Positions 61,154-64,000 of a DNA stretch of 64,000 bases are shown in pieces; the stretch's first letter is position 1; each line of letters starts with the position of its first letter. Under the pieces are notes generated by a model. It had not been told where the DNA came from. It saw only the letters and a program-made list of their open reading frames with translations, and did no database searches. Location of the stretch: contig JALGAS010000005.1 of the NCBI GenBank assembly GCA_023078685.1, positions 1,736,001 through 1,800,000 on the forward strand, read 5' to 3'. This stretch comes from Neopestalotiopsis rosae (taxonomy: Eukaryota > Ascomycota > Sordariomycetes > Amphisphaeriales > Sporocadaceae). The position numbers were made by a program, and so were the translations under genes.

Positions 61154-64000
61154 TCAGGCCGTCGGAGGCGGCGGCGGCGGCTTGCGCTGCCTCGGCTTGG
61201 GCTCCTTGGGCTTGGAAGCGACCAGCAGCTGCTGCTTGCGTGGCTTGGTCGTAGGAGTGGGTCGGGATGACTTCGGGGAATCATCCTTCTCCACGATGTA
61301 GCCCATGGACTTCAACTTATCGTACGAGCCAGGCGGCGGCGGCGTGCGATCCTGGGCGTCTGGAGCAAAACGGCTTGGGGTTGGCGTCGGCCGAGGCTGA
61401 GGCTGGCGACTGGGACCGGGCGTTGGGCGCGCTGGGGCCTGCTGCTGGCCACTCTGCTCATCGTCGTCCACGGTGTAGTCGACTTCGTCCCCGGTGCTGA
61501 CGTTTTGACCACCGAACCCGATTGAACAGCTTTCGCTGATGACCGTTCTGGTAGCTGCAACGGGAGCAGGAACGGGAGCAGGGACGGGAGCATGGGCAGG
61601 AGTAGGGACAGGCGCAGGAACAGGAGCAGGGATGGGAGCGGAGATCACGCTTTCCAGCTTACTGCGCTCTGTGCGAGCCCGTAGTTTTGCGATCTTCCTG
61701 CCTGGGTGTGCCTGAGCCACAGGCTTGACCTCCTCCACAGGCTCGACATCATCCTCAGGCTCGACATCATCCTCACCAACGATCTCTGCCATGGCCTTGT
61801 CGAAGTCGTCACCGAGTTCCTGGTCGAGCTCTTCGCCAGTGAGAAACTCCTCGCTAGTCGATTGCGAGGTCTCGGGAGCCTTCTCAGCCTGCCTCTCCGT
61901 CATTGGCGGCGCTGGGGCGGGACAGGGACAAGGAGTAACGGGCGACGGTGGCACGGGTAGAGGGAGCTGCCAGCCTGGCTCTGACTGCTCGCTTCCCACG
62001 ACCGGAGTCGTACCACCGCGACCTGCGACTCGCAACGGCGTCACGGGCGACAGAACAGCTGGGGGAAGCGGCTGCACTGGGAGTGCTGCCACCACCGGAA
62101 CCAGCCCCCTGCGCTCGATCCGCGTTGTGCGAGACCGCAACTTTGCGAATTTCCTGTCTTGCGGTACCTGAGCCACCGAAGGCATGACAAGATTGTCAGC
62201 GGCCGAAGACGGTCCAGCCTCAACACCCGGGTGAGGGCCGAAGACTCTGTCCCTGTCCGCCTGGGTCACCTGCATTCCATCGTCGTGAGCCGAATAGGAC
62301 GGCCCTGCCTGAGCACTGTAGTGAGGAGTCGGCCACGGCTGGAAAACCGCGACCGGGGCAGGCTGGGGGCCGGCACTCTCCTCCATCTGGACGTCGTTGG
62401 TTGTCTCAGATGGCACCACGGGATCGACATCCATGGCGCTGCTCGAGGCGATGGTAGCGGCTGGCAACACATCAACCTCCATATCCTCCACAGGAGCTTG
62501 GCGAGACTCCTGAAACAACACCATTGCCGTATTGGCGTCGGGCGCATGATGGTCCAAGGAAACCTCAGTCCACTCATCGTCGTCACCCGAGGGCGCCAAC
62601 CCAGTGACGTCGACCATGTCGACATCACCCGGTCTGGCTGGCGACCAGTCCATGTAGGAAGTGTAGGACTCGTCGGCAAAGGGGACAACCTGCTGCTCAC
62701 AAGGTTGGCTTGGTCGCTGCACATCTTCCATCTGCTGGCACTCACGCTCAACCAGCTGCACTTCCTCTGGGATCTATCCAGAGGTGGGCTGCGGGTCGAG
62801 CTGAAGCCCAGCGAAATGGTCGACGAGAACTACCTCGCGGCACTCGTTCGCGGCGTCAATGGTCATCTCGGCGTCGTTGATAGGAGCCGGCTCTTGACCG
62901 GAGAGCACGACTTCTGTTGATGGGGAGGGTGTCCCATCAAGGACGGGGGAAGAAGGAGGGGAGGGCGTAGTCGGAGGTGTAGGAGGGGGGGAGGGTGTAG
63001 TAAGGAGGACGAGGCTCTTGGTGACGGGGGTGGTCCCGGTGCGGCTATTTTCTTCGCCGCTGGGTCCGTCGGACTTGGTATCGTCCTGAGCGCTGTCGTC
63101 GGAGTCGGAGTCGGAGTCGTAGGGGGGCGGTCTAAAGGTCGACTGAGACCAAGGTCGGGACTGGGAGGGAGCATCGTCGTCATCGTCGTCATCGTCGGCA
63201 GAGTCCTCAGAAGTGTGTGGCTGGGTAGGGTTCTGGGAGCTGCCCAAGGAACCGCCCTTCTTGCCATCATCATCATCCTCGTCTGATCCAGCATCGTCTG
63301 ATCCAGCATCGTCTGATCCAGCATCGTCTGATCCAGCATCGTCTGAATCATCGCTCCAAAAATCGTAGTCGAAACCGTAGGTGCTGGTACGACCCTCACC
63401 AGGGCGGGGAGGCGGAATGCGAGCACGACGAGACACTGGGCGGTGTGACTCGGGGGCGAACAACTTCGAATAGGCGAAACAAACGAATCGGTAAAGGAAA
63501 ACAGAGACCTGACCAAGCACAAAAGCGGCGGCCTTGACGATACGGTACACTGTCTCCACGACGCGAGCGATGCGCTCGTAGAGAGGCTGACCCGGGCAGA
63601 GCATCAGAGCCCCGGCGAGTGCATGACACAGCCCGCACAGAACGTAGAGAAGCAGACCCAAAGCACAAAGACCAATGTGAACTCCCAGTTGACACTTGGC
63701 ACAGTAGATCATGCGCTCAATGCCGTGGCGTGACTCGAACAGATCGTACAAGACCAGCACAGCGCCATAGGCGTAGCCCCAAAACCAGCGCTCACCACGG
63801 TACTGACCCACGGCCACACCGCCACTGACCAGAAGGACAGCGACAACAACAGCAGCCAGGGCACCCATGACGACCAGAGGGATCGCAGTCCAAAGGTAAA
63901 TGGCGCAGGCGCACAAGCCGCAGAACCAAACACCACCCATCATGCCAAAGGCTGAACAGGCGGAGATGGCCCAGACAAGCACGAGCCTGAGGTCCAAGTC
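61154..64000 (-). CDS. Orphan multi-pass membrane protein with long low-complexity tail, 5' end outside window
   Basis: The frame is open to the right edge and no ATG begins it, so the true start lies beyond 64000 or at a downstream Met. Exons 64000-62834 and 62773-61154 code at least 927 residues. The visible N-terminal 200 residues hold about five or six hydrophobic segments rich in Cys and Ala (MMGGVWFCGLCACAIYLW; GLLLYVLCGLCHALAG). Then come acidic repeats (SDDAG four times, from a 15-bp repeat at 63281-63340) and Ser/Thr/Pro-rich sequence. Two related basic motifs follow, RKFAKLRSRTTR and RKIAKLRARTER, then a Pro/Lys/Arg-rich end. The TAG at 62774-62776 falls at the end of a 60-nt GTAGTT...GATAG segment in phase 0, best read as an intron. 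No family is recognised. Composition and setting suggest a lineage-specific gene of a variable region. Confidence 0.65.
63281..63340. repeat. 15-bp coding tandem repeat
   Basis: Four exact units of GTCTGATCCAGCATC (plus strand) inside the orphan membrane-protein gene. They encode repeated Ser-Asp-Asp-Ala-Gly on the minus strand. Confidence 0.9.

Noticed and set aside
61725..62187. Plus-strand frames antisense to the orphan membrane-protein gene
   Set aside because: The minus-strand frame is open for more than 1.6 kb with ordered repeats; the plus-strand frames are shorter shadows.

Overview
The window is nuclear DNA of a filamentous ascomycete (Pezizomycotina, most likely a Sordariomycete and perhaps Hypocreales). 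The evidence is genes split by short GT-AG introns of about 48-113 nt with CTAAC/CTGAC-like branch sites, 12 and 8 nt microexons, a tRNA-Ser with an intron, and fungal families (Nbs1, Swc3, Brl1/Brr6, Iws1, SRPK, Zn2Cys6, OPT). Exon models were built by hand from splice signals, reading phase and family motifs; most close in frame.

Left part (0.5-20.6 kb): nbs1 of the MRN DNA-repair complex; a membrane-anchored cytochrome b5-domain protein on the opposite strand; a Ser/Pro-rich coiled-coil protein of unknown function; an UNC93-like transporter; a GNAT acetyltransferase; a nine-exon phenol-hydroxylase-type flavin monooxygenase; and swc3 of the SWR1 remodeller. Downstream of swc3's promoter lies a 713-bp non-autonomous DNA transposon with 33-bp inverted ends, TA target duplication and an internal palindrome of 14-bp tandem repeats.

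Middle part (23.5-43.7 kb): an ABHD12-like hydrolase; a member of an uncharacterised fungal family with a probable frameshift; a KRE9-like Ser/Thr-rich surface protein; and a metabolic group made of a BBE-type FAD oxidoreductase, a short-chain dehydrogenase, a bZIP/DUF3425 regulator, an OPT oligopeptide transporter behind a cluster of GATA sites, and a Zn2Cys6 regulator. A thrice-repeated 18-nt motif lies between the dehydrogenase and the bZIP gene. Co-regulation of this group is inferred only.

Right-centre (44.4-56.2 kb): housekeeping genes return. brl1/brr6 (nuclear envelope, NPC assembly) diverges from iws1/spn1 (transcription elongation), followed by tRNA-Ser(GCU), a 3.9-kb stretch without recognisable genes, and an SR-protein kinase whose first intron is about 1.47 kb.

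Right end (56.2-64 kb) looks like accessory or subtelomere-like DNA. It has no recognisable conserved gene, an 11-bp tandem repeat, a ~85-bp direct repeat, about 17 copies of a degenerate CTATAGTCGACA motif, a (GTAG)n tract, and an orphan multi-pass membrane/low-complexity protein gene that runs off the window edge.
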